Assembly: GCF_002933855.1 (NCBI RefSeq) | Contig: NZ_BFAQ01000011.1 | Location: 123,442 to 187,441, forward strand | Direction: 5' to 3' | Source: Vibrio penaeicida | GTDB taxonomy: Bacteria; Pseudomonadota; Gammaproteobacteria; Enterobacterales; Vibrionaceae | Length of the DNA stretch: 64,000 nucleotides | Shown here: piece after piece, positions 28,684 to 38,954 of the stretch | How the letters are laid out: every line of letters starts with the position of its first letter | Position numbering within the stretch: position 1 is the stretch's first letter | The notes under the pieces: generated by a model | What the model saw: only the letters and a program-made list of their open reading frames with translations | What the model was told of the DNA's origin: nothing | Database searches by the model: none | Translations under genes and position numbers: made by a program

Positions 28684-29397
28684 ATGAAACTTAATTTCTC
28701 TCTTTATCGTTACAATCCGGATGCAGATAAAAAGCCTTACATGAAGGACTATGTCCTTGAAGTGGAAGAAGGTTCAGACATGATGGTGCTTGATGCACTT
28801 ATCTTACTGAAGGAGCAAGACCCGACTATTTCATTCAGACGATCATGCCGAGAAGGCGTTTGTGGTTCTGATGGTTTAAATATGAACGGAAAAAATGGTC
28901 TGGCTTGTATTACGCCTCTATCTGCATTGACCGGCAAAAATACCATCATCATACGTCCGTTACCGGGTCTACCGGTTGTTCGAGACTTGATTGTTGATAT
29001 GACTCAGTTCTACGACAACTACGCGAAAGTGAAACCGTTCCTGATTTCAGATGGTAACTTGCCACCTTCACGTGAAAACTTACAAGTGCCGGAAGATCGT
29101 GCTCATTTAGACGGTCTGTATGAATGTATCATGTGCGCATGTTGTACGACGTCATGTCCATCATTTTGGTGGAACCCAGATAAATTCATCGGTCCAGCAG
29201 GTCTACTTGCTGCTTACCGTTGGTTAATTGATAGCCGTGATACGGCTACAGACGAACGTTTATCTAATCTTGACGATGCTTTTAGCGTTTTTCGTTGCCA
29301 TGGCATTATGAATTGTGTAAGTGTTTGTCCTAAGGGATTAAATCCTACGAAAGCGATTGGTCATATTAAGACCATGTTATTGAATCGTTCGGTTTAA
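28684..29397 (+). CDS. sdhB: Succinate dehydrogenase iron-sulfur subunit
   Basis: A 237 aa protein with the N-terminal [2Fe-2S] ferredoxin fold (C-R-E-G-V-C-G-S-D-G near residue 58, then C at L-A-C-I-T) and the C-terminal [4Fe-4S]/[3Fe-4S] region (C-I-M-C-A-C-C-T-T-S-C-P-S near residue 148, C-H-G-I-M-N-C-V-S-V-C-P-K-G-L near residue 205). It relays electrons from SdhA to the quinone. GGGAGG precedes the ATG. A hairpin follows before sucA. Confidence 0.98.
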   Translation: MKLNFSLYRYNPDADKKPYMKDYVLEVEEGSDMMVLDALILLKEQDPTISFRRSCREGVCGSDGLNMNGKNGLACITPLSALTGKNTIIIRPLPGLPVVRDLIVDMTQFYDNYAKVKPFLISDGNLPPSRENLQVPEDRAHLDGLYECIMCACCTTSCPSFWWNPDKFIGPAGLLAAYRWLIDSRDTATDERLSNLDDAFSVFRCHGIMNCVSVCPKGLNPTKAIGHIKTMLLNRSV

Positions 29398-29410
29398 TGG
29401 ATTCAAAATT

Positions 29411-29447
29411 GCCGACCCTTATGTAAAGCCTTTGGGTCGGCTTTATT
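29411..29447 (+). terminator. Hairpin between sdhB and sucA
   Basis: GCCGACCC (29411-29418) and GGGTCGGC (29434-29441), followed by TTTATT. This weak terminator-like structure could reduce read-through from sdh into suc, setting different amounts of complex II and 2-oxoglutarate dehydrogenase. Confidence 0.65.
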
Positions 29448-29502
29448 AATAGCTCGGCAATAAGACCGATGCAAACGTGAAACCTACTGGTTAAGGGAAA
29501 AT

Positions 29503-32310
29503 ATGCACAACGGCGTGATGAAGGCATGGCTCGAGTCTTCACACTTGGCTGGCGCCAATGCAACTTATGTAGAAGAACTCTACGAACTGTATCTTAGTGA
29601 TCCCGATCTGGTGAGTGAGGAATGGAAACGAGTATTTGAAGGGTTGCCTACGCAATCCGACGCGGTCGATCAACCGCATTCTCGCGTCCGTGATTACTTC
29701 CGTCGATTAGCGAAAGAAACAAAGCATTACAATGTCCAAGTTAGTGATCCCGATGTCGATGCTAAACAAGTAAAAGTACTACAGCTTATCAATGCCTACC
29801 GATTCCGCGGGCATGAAGCTGCCAACCTCGACCCTCTCGGTCTTTGGGAAAGAGATACAGTCGCTGAACTGAACCCTGCTTTCCATACCCTCACTGAAGA
29901 AGATTTAGACGAAACTTTTAACGTAGGTTCTTTTGCCAATGGGCAAGAAACTATGGTTTTGAGAGATCTTCAAAAAGCCCTCAAGCAAACTTACTGTGGC
30001 TCCGTCGGTGCTGAATATATGCACATGACAAATACAGAGCAAAAACGTTGGATTCAGCAACGTTTGGAATCTGTGTCTGGCCAAGCATCGTTTACTGATG
30101 AAGAGAAAAAAACTTTCCTTCATGAGCTGACTGCAGCAGAAGGTTTAGAGCGTTATCTCGGTGCTAAATTCCCAGGTGCGAAACGTTTCTCCTTAGAAGG
30201 CGGCGATGCAATGATTCCTATGACTAAGGAAATCATTCGTAGCGCAGGTGCTCAGGGTGTTCGTGAAGTCGTTGTCGGCATGGCCCACCGCGGTCGTTTG
30301 AATATGCTGGTAAACGTGCTTGGTAAAAAGCCACAAGATTTGTTCGATGAATTTGCGGGCAAACATGACGACACCTGGGGTACCGGTGACGTTAAATATC
30401 ACCAAGGCTTCTCTGCTGACTTTGCAACACCAGGTGGCGATGTACACCTAGCGTTAGCATTTAACCCATCTCACCTAGAAATCGTTAACCCTGTAGTTAT
30501 CGGTTCGGTCCGAGCTCGTCAGGATCGTCTAGGGGATAAAGATGGAAGCAGTGTTCTGCCTATTACCATTCACGGTGACTCTGCGATAGCCGGACAGGGC
30601 GTTGTTCAAGAAACGTTCAATATGTCTCAAGCTCGCGGTTTCTGTGTTGGTGGTACTGTCCGAATTGTTGTGAATAACCAAGTTGGTTTCACGACGTCGA
30701 ACCCTCGTGATACTCGATCAACTATGTACTGTACTGATATTGCCAAGATGGTACAGGCACCGATCTTCCATGTGAACGCTGATGATCCAGAAGCAGTAGC
30801 TTTTGTTGCTCGTTTAGCTGTTGATTACCGTAATACGTTCAAATGTGATGTCGTTATTGATTTGGTTTGTTACCGTCGCCACGGTCACAACGAAGCGGAT
30901 GAGCCGAATGCAACTCAACCGTTGATGTATCAAAAAATTAAAAAGCACCCAACCCCTCGTAAGCTGTACGCAGACGTTCTAATTGAACGTGGCGAGTTTG
31001 ATATTGAAACAGCTACGCTGCTAGTGAACGAGTATCGAGATGCTCTTGACCACGGTGAAGTCGTGGTGAAGGAATGGCGTCCAATGGCACTGCATTCCGT
31101 AGATTGGTCTCCGTATATTGGTCACGATTGGGATACGGATTGGGATTCGAATTTTGATATCAAGCGCCTGAAAGAATTAGGTCAACGCTTGTGTCAGTAC
31201 CCTGAAAGCCACAAGCTACATAGCCGTGTAAACAAGCTTTACAACGATCGAACGTCGATGATTAATGGCGAGAAACAACTCGATTGGGGTATGGCTGAAA
31301 CATTGGCGTATGCAACTCTGGTTGACGACGGCAAACGTATCCGTATTTCTGGTCAAGATTCAGGGCGTGGTACTTTTTTCCACCGTCATTCTGTATTGCA
31401 TAACCAAACGGATGCGAGCACTTATGTTCCTTTAGCTAACATCCATGATAAGCAGGGGCCTTTCCAAGTATTTGACTCCGTTTTATCTGAAGAAGCTGTG
31501 CTGGCATTTGAATACGGTTACGCGACGGCAGAACCGGGTGGTCTAACGTTGTGGGAAGCTCAATTTGGTGACTTCGCGAACGGTGCACAGGTTGTAATCG
31601 ACCAGTTTATCTCTTCCGGAGAGCAAAAGTGGGCTCGTCTGTGTGGTTTGACTATGCTTCTGCCTCACGGTTACGAAGGTCAAGGTCCAGAGCACTCATC
31701 TGCACGTCTAGAGCGCTATTTGCAATTGTGTGCTGAACAAAATATGCAAGTCGTCGTGCCTTCTACGCCTGCGCAGGTTTATCACATGATCCGTCGTCAA
31801 GTGGTGCGCCCAATGCGTCGTCCACTGATTGTTATGTCGCCTAAGTCTCTACTACGTCATCCGCTTTGTACGTCTTCATTAGAAGATTTATCGGAAGGTA
31901 CGTTCCAAGCGGCGATTGGTGAGATAGATACGCTGGAAGCATCTAAAGTGAAGCGTGTTGTATTTTGTTCAGGCAAGGTTTACTACGACCTACTAGAGCA
32001 ACGTCGCAACAACGAACAAGACGATGTCGCGATAGTTCGTATTGAACAGTTGTACCCATTCCCGTTGGAAGAAGTACAAACTGCGATCGCACAATACACA
32101 AATGCAGTGGATTATGTTTGGTGTCAGGAAGAACCTCAAAACCAAGGTGCTTGGTACTCTAGCCAACATAACTTCCGTGCCGCGATTCCAGCTGGTGCTG
32201 ATTTGAAATACGCAGGTCGTCCGGCTTCGGCATCACCTGCAGTTGGATACATGTCAGTACACATGAAACAACAGAAAGCGTTAATTAGTGACGCACTTAC
32301 CCTAGATTAA
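29503..32310 (+). CDS. sucA: 2-oxoglutarate dehydrogenase E1 component
   Basis: A 935 aa thiamine-diphosphate enzyme decarboxylating 2-oxoglutarate. Recognisable parts: the N-terminal E2-binding helix with A-N-A-T-Y-V-E-E-L-Y-E-L-Y, G-M-A-H-R-G-R-L-N-M-L near residue 261, and G-D-S-A-I-A-G-Q-G-V-V-Q-E near residue 355, followed by the ThDP/Mg site. E-A-Q-F-G-D-F-A-N-G-A-Q lies in the pyrimidine-binding domain. AAGGGAAA precedes the ATG. It forms the OGDH complex with SucB and lipoamide dehydrogenase (not in the window). Confidence 0.98.
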   Translation: MHNGVMKAWLESSHLAGANATYVEELYELYLSDPDLVSEEWKRVFEGLPTQSDAVDQPHSRVRDYFRRLAKETKHYNVQVSDPDVDAKQVKVLQLINAYRFRGHEAANLDPLGLWERDTVAELNPAFHTLTEEDLDETFNVGSFANGQETMVLRDLQKALKQTYCGSVGAEYMHMTNTEQKRWIQQRLESVSGQASFTDEEKKTFLHELTAAEGLERYLGAKFPGAKRFSLEGGDAMIPMTKEIIRSAGAQGVREVVVGMAHRGRLNMLVNVLGKKPQDLFDEFAGKHDDTWGTGDVKYHQGFSADFATPGGDVHLALAFNPSHLEIVNPVVIGSVRARQDRLGDKDGSSVLPITIHGDSAIAGQGVVQETFNMSQARGFCVGGTVRIVVNNQVGFTTSNPRDTRSTMYCTDIAKMVQAPIFHVNADDPEAVAFVARLAVDYRNTFKCDVVIDLVCYRRHGHNEADEPNATQPLMYQKIKKHPTPRKLYADVLIERGEFDIETATLLVNEYRDALDHGEVVVKEWRPMALHSVDWSPYIGHDWDTDWDSNFDIKRLKELGQRLCQYPESHKLHSRVNKLYNDRTSMINGEKQLDWGMAETLAYATLVDDGKRIRISGQDSGRGTFFHRHSVLHNQTDASTYVPLANIHDKQGPFQVFDSVLSEEAVLAFEYGYATAEPGGLTLWEAQFGDFANGAQVVIDQFISSGEQKWARLCGLTMLLPHGYEGQGPEHSSARLERYLQLCAEQNMQVVVPSTPAQVYHMIRRQVVRPMRRPLIVMSPKSLLRHPLCTSSLEDLSEGTFQAAIGEIDTLEASKVKRVVFCSGKVYYDLLEQRRNNEQDDVAIVRIEQLYPFPLEEVQTAIAQYTNAVDYVWCQEEPQNQGAWYSSQHNFRAAIPAGADLKYAGRPASASPAVGYMSVHMKQQKALISDALTLD

Positions 32311-32338
32311 GAACTAGAAGAAAAAGGACGAAACAGAC

Positions 32339-33547
32339 ATGACAATTGAAATTCTGGTTCCAGACTTACCTGAATCTGTAGCTGATGCGACGGTTGCAAC
32401 GTGGCACAAGAAACCAGGCGATGCAATCGAGCGTGACGAAGTCATTGTTGATATTGAAACAGATAAAGTTGTACTGGAAGTACCTGCTCCTGAAGCTGGT
32501 GTACTTGAAGCTATCCTTGAAGAAGAAGGCGCAACAGTACTGGGTCGCCAAGTTCTTGCTAAGTTGAAACCTGGTGCCGTAGCCGGTGAGCCGACAGCAG
32601 ACAGCACAGACGACAAAGAAGCATCTCCAGACAAGCGCCACAAGGCTTCTTTGACTGAAGAATCTAACGATGCATTGAGCCCAGCGGTTCGCCGTTTACT
32701 TGCAGAGCACAACCTAGATGCAAACCAAGTGAAAGGAACGGGTGTTGGTGGCCGTATTACACGTGAAGACATCGACGCGCATCTCGCTGCCGCGAAATCT
32801 GCACCAGCCGCAGCGGCTCAACCAGAAATTGAAGCACCTGCAGCAGCTCGCACTCAGAAGCGCGTACCAATGACGCGTCTTCGTAAGACAGTAGCGAAGC
32901 GTCTTCTTGAAGCGAAAAACAGCACAGCAATGCTGACAACCTTTAATGAAGTGAACATGAAGCCAATCATGGATCTTCGCAAGCAGTACAAAGACCAATT
33001 TGAAGAGCGCCACGGTACGCGTCTTGGATTTATGTCTTTCTACGTAAAGGCTGTAACTGAAGCGTTGAAGCGTTACCCAGAAGTGAATGCGTCGATTGAT
33101 GGCGAAGACATTGTTTACCACAACTACTTCGATATCAGCATGGCAGTTTCAACACCTCGCGGTCTTGTTACTCCTGTACTGAAAGATTGTGATACGTTGG
33201 GTTTTGCTGAAATCGAAAAAGGCATCAAAGAGCTGGCGATCAAAGGTCGTGACGGCAAACTGACCGTTGATGAGTTGGTTGGCGGTAACTTTACCATCAC
33301 TAATGGTGGCGTGTTTGGATCTCTAATGTCTACACCAATCATTAACCCACCACAGTCTGCTATTCTTGGTATGCACAAAATCCAAGAGCGTCCTATGGCG
33401 GTTGATGGAAAAGTTGAGATTCTTCCAATGATGTACTTGGCTCTATCTTACGATCACCGTTTGATTGATGGTCGTGAGTCGGTTGGCTTCCTAGTAACGA
33501 TTAAAGAGTTGCTTGAAGATCCAGCTCGTCTATTGTTAGACGTATAG
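32339..33547 (+). CDS. sucB: Dihydrolipoyllysine succinyltransferase (E2 of OGDH)
   Basis: A 402 aa core protein of the 2-oxoglutarate dehydrogenase complex. The lipoyl domain has the modified Lys43 in [10 protein letters not shown], the peripheral-subunit-binding domain is near residues 105-140 ([10 protein letters not shown]), and the catalytic domain ends with D-H-R-L-I-D-G-R-E. An Ala/Pro-rich linker (about residues 145-175) joins them. It starts 28 bases after sucA. A hairpin follows its stop. Confidence 0.98.
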   Translation: MTIEILVPDLPESVADATVATWHKKPGDAIERDEVIVDIETDKVVLEVPAPEAGVLEAILEEEGATVLGRQVLAKLKPGAVAGEPTADSTDDKEASPDKRHKASLTEESNDALSPAVRRLLAEHNLDANQVKGTGVGGRITREDIDAHLAAAKSAPAAAAQPEIEAPAAARTQKRVPMTRLRKTVAKRLLEAKNSTAMLTTFNEVNMKPIMDLRKQYKDQFEERHGTRLGFMSFYVKAVTEALKRYPEVNASIDGEDIVYHNYFDISMAVSTPRGLVTPVLKDCDTLGFAEIEKGIKELAIKGRDGKLTVDELVGGNFTITNGGVFGSLMSTPIINPPQSAILGMHKIQERPMAVDGKVEILPMMYLALSYDHRLIDGRESVGFLVTIKELLEDPARLLLDV

Positions 33548-33572
33548 TCCGCTAAGCAAAAGCATAAAAATT

Positions 33573-33602
33573 GAGCCAGGCTCTCAACGTCTGGCTCTTT
33601 AT
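33573..33602 (+). terminator. Hairpin after sucB
   Basis: GAGCCAG (33573-33579) and CTGGCTC (33591-33597), followed by TTTATT. It is a weak terminator or processing site within the 175-base sucB-sucC gap, which also may hold a separate sucC promoter. Confidence 0.65.
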
Positions 33603-33722
33603 TGCGGGTAAATCTCGCATGCTCAAGACTAAAACCCTACATACGTGCGCCGTTTATCAGAATTGATAACGCGTCTATGGAAATAATAAATCCCCTAAGG
33701 GATAAACAAACGGAATAACACA

Positions 33723-34889
33723 ATGAATTTGCATGAATACCAAGCCAAACAGCTGTTTGCAGAATTCGGTTTGCCTGTACCAGAAGGTTTCGCGTGTGAT
33801 ACAGCTCAAGAAGCTTTTGAAGCTGCCGGCCGCATCAGTACAGCGAAGAAAGTCGTTAAGTGCCAGGTACACGCTGGTGGTCGCGGTAAAGCGGGCGGCG
33901 TTGAACTGCATGACACAAAAGAAGGCGTAAAAGAGTTTGCACAAAAGTGGCTGGGTAAAAACCTTGTTACTTACCAAACAGACGCTAACGGTCAGCCAGT
34001 AACAAAAATCCTAGTTGAAGAAGCATCGAACATTGCTAACGAGCTGTACCTAGGTGCCGTTGTTGACCGTGCTAGTCGTAAAATTGTATTCATGGCGTCT
34101 ACTGAAGGCGGCGTGGACATCGAGAAAATTGCTGAAGAAACACCAGAGTTGATTCATAAAGCAGCAATCGACCCATTGGTTGGTCCTCAAGCATACCAAG
34201 GTCGTGAGCTTGCGTTCAAACTTGGTCTAGCGGGTGATCAAATCAAGCAATTTGTTAAGATCTTCATGGGTCTTGGCACTATGTTCTCTCAGTACGATTT
34301 GGCTCTTCTAGAAATTAACCCTCTAGTTGTAACAGGTGAAGGTAACCTTCTATGCCTTGACGGTAAAATCAACATCGATTCAAACGCGATGTACCGTCAG
34401 CCTAAGCTTCGCGAAATGCACGATCCATCTCAAGAAGATGAGCGTGAAGCACACGCTGCACAGTGGGAACTGAACTACGTAGCACTAGATGGAAACGTTG
34501 GCTGTATGGTTAACGGTGCAGGTCTTGCTATGGGTACGATGGATATCGTAAACCTACACGGCGGTAAGCCAGCTAACTTCCTAGATGTAGGTGGCGGCGC
34601 AACAAAAGAGCGCGTAGCAGAAGCATTCAAGATCATCCTTTCTGATGACAATGTTAAAGCAGTACTTGTAAACATCTTCGGTGGTATCGTTCGTTGTGAC
34701 ATGATTGCTGAAGGTATTATCGGTGCGGTTAAAGAAGTTGGCGTAACAGTGCCTGTTGTTGTTCGTTTAGAAGGTACTAACGCAGACTTAGGTCGCGAAG
34801 TTCTTGCTAATTCTGATGTTGATATCATTGCTGCTGAGTCGCTAACAGATGCTGCTCAGAAAGTTGTTGCTGCTGCGGAGGCGAAATAA
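33723..34889 (+). CDS. sucC: Succinyl-CoA synthetase beta subunit
   Basis: A 388 aa subunit with an N-terminal ATP-grasp domain ([12 protein letters not shown] start; [12 protein letters not shown] near residue 45, contacting nucleotide) and a C-terminal ligase domain with G-G-I-V-R-C-D. It makes ATP or GTP from succinyl-CoA with SucD. The last base of its stop codon is the first base of the sucD ATG. The 175-base gap from sucB contains a hairpin. Confidence 0.98.
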   Translation: MNLHEYQAKQLFAEFGLPVPEGFACDTAQEAFEAAGRISTAKKVVKCQVHAGGRGKAGGVELHDTKEGVKEFAQKWLGKNLVTYQTDANGQPVTKILVEEASNIANELYLGAVVDRASRKIVFMASTEGGVDIEKIAEETPELIHKAAIDPLVGPQAYQGRELAFKLGLAGDQIKQFVKIFMGLGTMFSQYDLALLEINPLVVTGEGNLLCLDGKINIDSNAMYRQPKLREMHDPSQEDEREAHAAQWELNYVALDGNVGCMVNGAGLAMGTMDIVNLHGGKPANFLDVGGGATKERVAEAFKIILSDDNVKAVLVNIFGGIVRCDMIAEGIIGAVKEVGVTVPVVVRLEGTNADLGREVLANSDVDIIAAESLTDAAQKVVAAAEAK

Positions 34890-35761
34890 TGTCTGTACTA
34901 ATTAACAAAGACACTAAAGTAATCTGTCAGGGCTTCACTGGTGGTCAAGGTACTTTCCACTCCGAGCAAGCGATCGCTTACGGTACGCAAATGGTTGGTG
35001 GTGTTTCTCCTGGTAAAGGTGGTCAAACTCACTTAGGTCAACCAGTATTCAATACTGTTCGTGAAGCAGTAGAAGCGACTGGCGCAACAGCGACAGTAAT
35101 CTACGTTCCAGCACCATTCTGTAAAGATGCGATTCTGGAAGCGATTGACGCAGGTATTGAGCTTATCGTGACTATCACAGAAGGCATTCCAACTACGGAT
35201 ATGATTGATGTGAAAGTGAAGCTAGAAGAAACTGGCGCTCGCATGATCGGTCCTAACTGCCCAGGCGTTATTACTCCTGACGAGTGTAAGATTGGTATCA
35301 TGCCTGGTCACATCCACAAGAAAGGTAAAGTGGGTATCGTATCGCGTTCAGGTACATTGACTTACGAAGCCGTTAAGCAAACAACTGACGAAGGCTTTGG
35401 TCAATCTACTTGTGTTGGTATTGGTGGTGACCCAATCCCTGGTTCAAACTTCATCGATATTCTGAAGTTGTTCCAAGAAGACCCAGAAACAGAAGCTATC
35501 GTTATGATCGGTGAGATCGGCGGAACAGCGGAAGAAGAAGCAGCAGCGTACATCAAAGAGAACGTAACTAAGCCTGTAGTTTCTTACATCGCAGGTGTTA
35601 CGGCTCCTCCTGGTAAGCGTATGGGTCACGCTGGTGCAATCATCTCTGGCGGTAAAGGTACTGCGGAAGACAAATTTGCAGCACTAGAAGCGGCTGGCGT
35701 TAAGACGACTAAGTCTCTGGCTGAAATCGGTAAAGCACTTCGTGAAGTGACTGGCTGGTAA
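34889..35761 (+). CDS. sucD: Succinyl-CoA synthetase alpha subunit
   Basis: A 290 aa subunit carrying the CoA site ([10 protein letters not shown] near residue 15), P-N-C-P-G-V near residue 124, and the phosphohistidine in [10 protein letters not shown] near residue 247. It is the last gene of the TCA cluster and ends before a strong terminator. Vibrio genomes I know of usually continue from sucD directly to zinc uptake genes; here a 7.5 kb block lies between. Confidence 0.98.
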   Translation: MSVLINKDTKVICQGFTGGQGTFHSEQAIAYGTQMVGGVSPGKGGQTHLGQPVFNTVREAVEATGATATVIYVPAPFCKDAILEAIDAGIELIVTITEGIPTTDMIDVKVKLEETGARMIGPNCPGVITPDECKIGIMPGHIHKKGKVGIVSRSGTLTYEAVKQTTDEGFGQSTCVGIGGDPIPGSNFIDILKLFQEDPETEAIVMIGEIGGTAEEEAAAYIKENVTKPVVSYIAGVTAPPGKRMGHAGAIISGGKGTAEDKFAALEAAGVKTTKSLAEIGKALREVTGW

Positions 35762-35779
35762 GAAAGTTCAGTGAATACA

Positions 35780-35811
35780 AAAAACCGGAGCTTAGAAGCT
35801 CCGGTTTTTTT
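35780..35811 (+). terminator. Terminator of sucABCD
   Basis: AAAACCGGAGC (35781-35791) and GCTCCGGTTTT (35798-35808) followed by more Ts, 20 bases after the sucD stop. The A/T flanks make it bidirectional, so it could also serve the convergent glycosyltransferase gene. Confidence 0.93.
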
Positions 35812-35842
35812 ATGTCTTTTTAATTGTGATTTCTAAGCACCA

Positions 35843-36904
35843 TCAAAATGGGATTTTAAGCGACTTTAGAATTTGCGCCGCGTCTAGGTTATCTAACCCA
35901 TCAACATTGACTGTGTTGCTTCCTAGCAACCCGTATCGCTCTATCGACGTATGAGTATAAAGCCCAATACAATTTGCTCCAGCGGCATCCGCCAAATGCA
36001 AAGGACCAGTATCGCAACAAATAAACCCATCCATTTGTTTGAGCACGGCAGCAAGAACTCGCATGTCTTTTGATTGATAAGTTTGTGTTTCAGCGTTGAG
36101 TGGGGCTGGGATGTCAGGGCTCAATATTTCGATCCAATTGATTTGCTTGCCCGTCACTTCATCAAATTGAGTGAGCACAGTTTGCCAGGTGGCTTCATCA
36201 AGTTGCTTTTCTCCTCGTGCTCCACGGAAGTAAGCCAATGTGATGTGTTCTTTTCCCTTTCGCAACTGCTGAGAAATTTGTTGTGCATTCTCTGTTTCTT
36301 GTTGAGAAAACGCCATTGTATGGTCGTATTCAGGATCTAGCTTGATTCCCATACTCTTTAAAACATCCAAACTTTCTAAAGCTGCGTGGGGATGTCTGAT
36401 CGGTAGTGGTGATGAGTGAGGGGCAGCAGGCAGCCTGTCTTTCGCGTACTCAGATACCTTATTACGAGCGTCCAGCATTGATGACATCATGCTATCAGTG
36501 ACAGAAGAGTAAGGGACAAGAACCAAATCATAGGTATTTTTCCTTAAACGGAAAATACATTGCAGCCAGCTTATTATCTGCTTAAAAGAGAAGCTGGAGT
36601 AATCGAATTTCCCTAGCCCCATATTTTGAAAAAACTGCCCTTGCCACGGTTCGCGCAGCAGCAAATCTATTTTGGCATCGGGGTATTGCTTTCTAAGCTC
36701 TCTAATGAAAGGCAACATAAAAAACATATTTCCGATACGCTTATTGTTACGAATCAGTAAGATATGCTTCACATATTCGTTATCTAAAAGCTTAGGTTCC
36801 AGCGATTTGTTATTACTGAGTAACTTGTACAGTAATATTTCAGAAGATCCCATTTTGTCACGACGGTAGCTGTCAAACCGACGCAGTGCATTTCGTATTG
36901 TCAT
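35843..36904 (-). CDS. Glycosyltransferase family 9 (heptosyltransferase-like)
   Basis: A 353 aa GT9-type enzyme. It shows the N-terminal I-L-L-I-R-N-N-K-R-I-G-N-M strand near residue 50 (usual ADP-heptose enzymes have I-x-x-x-x-x-x-I-G-D), and the C-terminal nucleotide-sugar motif C-D-T-G-P-L-H-L-A-D-A-A-G-A near residue 298. Family members transfer heptose or related sugars in LPS core assembly on the inner face of the membrane. It is divergent from the MsbA paralogue, 157 bases apart, which supports a lipid A or core role. The sugar donor is unknown. Confidence 0.82.
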   Translation of the reverse strand: MTIRNALRRFDSYRRDKMGSSEILLYKLLSNNKSLEPKLLDNEYVKHILLIRNNKRIGNMFFMLPFIRELRKQYPDAKIDLLLREPWQGQFFQNMGLGKFDYSSFSFKQIISWLQCIFRLRKNTYDLVLVPYSSVTDSMMSSMLDARNKVSEYAKDRLPAAPHSSPLPIRHPHAALESLDVLKSMGIKLDPEYDHTMAFSQQETENAQQISQQLRKGKEHITLAYFRGARGEKQLDEATWQTVLTQFDEVTGKQINWIEILSPDIPAPLNAETQTYQSKDMRVLAAVLKQMDGFICCDTGPLHLADAAGANCIGLYTHTSIERYGLLGSNTVNVDGLDNLDAAQILKSLKIPF

Positions 36905-37061
36905 AAATTATTTTTGATTCTCGTTTAGCTACTGTCGCGTACAGAAGTGAGGGACTTTAACAAGCATTTTTCAGCAGATCCAGCAGCAGTTTTGATGACA
37001 AAAGTACAATACACTGACTGAATTAATGGTAATCTAGCGCAAAAATTTTCACGAAACTCTT

Positions 37062-38828
37062 ATGACTGTCATTAAAGATAAGAAAAGTATCGAACAATTT
37101 AAGCGATTACTTCCCTACATCAGCGTTTATAAGCTGGCGATAGGCGGAGCGATAGTGGCATTGGCGATTAACGCCTTAAGTGACATCTATATGCTCTCTT
37201 TGCTTAAGCCTATCTTGGACGAAGGCTTTGGTGACCTAGAATCCAATTATCTACAGATACTCCCGTTTATCATTTTGGGGACTGCACTTTTACGTGGTTG
37301 CAGCGGGTTTGTTTATGGTTACTTACTTAGTTGGGTTTCAAGCAACATTGTTATGAAGTTGCGCAGAGAGCTTTTCAATCATCTAATGAAAATGCCTGTT
37401 TCGTATTTCAGTAAAGAATCCACTGGTACTCTCCTTTCCAAGATTACTTACGATACAGAGCAAGTTGCAGGGGCGACCAGTAGCACCTTGATTACCCTTG
37501 TTCGCGAAATTGTGACCATTTTCGGTCTACTTGCTTTGATGTTCTGGACCAGTTGGCAACTTTCTTCTGTTCTTCTTATTGTTTGCCCGGTTATCGGGGT
37601 ATTAATCAGCGTTATTTCTAAGCGCCTAAAAAAAGTCAGCCATAACATTCAAAATGAAATGGGAAACTTAGCAACGAGCTCTGAGCAAATGTTGAAAGGG
37701 CACAAAGAAGTGTTAAGTTTTGGCGGGCAGAAAAAAGAAGTTAGCCGTTTTGAAGGTGTCACGAACCAAGTTCGCCAACAGAATATGAAATTGATCGTGG
37801 CGCAGCAAGTGTCTAGCCCCGTTATTCAAACTATTGCCTCATTCGCTCTGGTAGCCGTGTTGTACATTGCGAGTATGGACAACATTCATGACCAGCTTTC
37901 AGCGGGTACATTTACCGTTGTGTTTGCTTCGATGTATAGCCTTCTTCGCCCTTTGCGAGGTTTAACCAATGTGCTTTCAGAATTTCAACGAGGTATGGCA
38001 GCGTGCGAATCTCTGTTTGAAATATTGGATAAACCTACAGAAAGCAACACAGGAAAACACACGCAAGACTCTACGGAAGGAAACATCCGTTTTGATGGTG
38101 TGAGTTTTGGTTACGAAGGTGCTGCGGGTAAAGCCTTGGATAATATCTCCATTGAGATTCCGACTAACAAAATGACGGCGATAGTCGGCCGATCTGGATC
38201 GGGGAAAAGTACTTTGGTTCAGCTTCTTCCAAGGTTGTACTCGGTTGATTCCGGCTCGGTATTGCTTGATGGTGTTAACGTTGAAGATTACGAACTTTCT
38301 AACTTACGGACGCACATCAGTTCTGTGTCTCAAGATATTCATTTGTTCAGCGATAGCATAGCCAACAACATAGCGTATCCAGCGCTAGAGAACGCGAAGC
38401 GCTCCGAAATAGAGAATGCAGCTAAATTGGCTAACGCCCATGAATTTATTGTTCAGTTGCCTGAGGGCTACGATACTGAAATTGGTCAAAATGGTGTGAC
38501 CCTTTCTGGGGGGCAGCGCCAGCGCCTTGCCATAGCTAGAGCGTTACTGAAGAAGTCAAAGGTTCTAATACTGGATGAAGCCACCTCCGCTCTGGATACT
38601 GAATCCGAAAGAGCAATTCAGGAAGCGCTGGCTAATATTCAAAAAGAAAAGACTTTGGTTGTGATTGCGCATCGCCTATCCACGATTGAGCATGCCGATA
38701 ACATTATTGTCGTTGAACAAGGGAGAGTTTCTGGTCAAGGCACTCACCAAGAGCTTTTAAACTCCGATCCTGTCTACTCAAAGCTTTATCAAAGCCTCAA
38801 ATCAAAAGAACAGGAAGCGCAGGCGTAG
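37062..38828 (+). CDS. msbA: MsbA-type lipid A/LPS flippase, probable second copy
   Basis: A 588 aa half ABC exporter very similar to MsbA throughout. Six membrane helices (residues about 1-325) contain D-x-Y-M-L-S-L-L-K-P-I-L-D-E-G-F-G, S-T-G-T-L-L-S-K-I-T-Y-D and E-Q-M-L-K-G-H-K-E-V-L. The ATPase domain has Walker A V-G-R-S-G-S-G-K-S, signature L-S-G-G-Q-R-Q-R and Walker B I-L-D-E-A-T-S-A-L-D. MsbA flips core-lipid A across the inner membrane. Vibrio msbA normally lies beside lpxK, which is absent here, so I infer a specialised paralogue for the modified lipid made by the genes downstream. Confidence 0.9.
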   Translation: MTVIKDKKSIEQFKRLLPYISVYKLAIGGAIVALAINALSDIYMLSLLKPILDEGFGDLESNYLQILPFIILGTALLRGCSGFVYGYLLSWVSSNIVMKLRRELFNHLMKMPVSYFSKESTGTLLSKITYDTEQVAGATSSTLITLVREIVTIFGLLALMFWTSWQLSSVLLIVCPVIGVLISVISKRLKKVSHNIQNEMGNLATSSEQMLKGHKEVLSFGGQKKEVSRFEGVTNQVRQQNMKLIVAQQVSSPVIQTIASFALVAVLYIASMDNIHDQLSAGTFTVVFASMYSLLRPLRGLTNVLSEFQRGMAACESLFEILDKPTESNTGKHTQDSTEGNIRFDGVSFGYEGAAGKALDNISIEIPTNKMTAIVGRSGSGKSTLVQLLPRLYSVDSGSVLLDGVNVEDYELSNLRTHISSVSQDIHLFSDSIANNIAYPALENAKRSEIENAAKLANAHEFIVQLPEGYDTEIGQNGVTLSGGQRQRLAIARALLKKSKVLILDEATSALDTESERAIQEALANIQKEKTLVVIAHRLSTIEHADNIIVVEQGRVSGQGTHQELLNSDPVYSKLYQSLKSKEQEAQA

Positions 38829-38886
38829 TCTGCCTTCCTGCTGAATAAGCTAAGCGTATTGTTTAATTGAAAATACTGATTTAACA

Positions 38887-38925
38887 GTCAGTAGTTCGTA
38901 GTATTCCGTCGAACTACTGACTTTT
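38887..38925 (+). terminator. Strong hairpin between the msbA paralogue and the decarboxylase gene
   Basis: GTCAGTAGTTCG (38887-38898) and CGAACTACTGAC (38910-38921) form a perfect 12-base stem with an 11-base loop, followed by only four Ts. Just 29 bases separate it from the decarboxylase ATG, so there is little room for a promoter after it. It looks like a terminator/attenuator with partial read-through. Confidence 0.7.
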
Positions 38926-38954
38926 CAGAATTTTAAACATTAGGTTGCTTAGCC

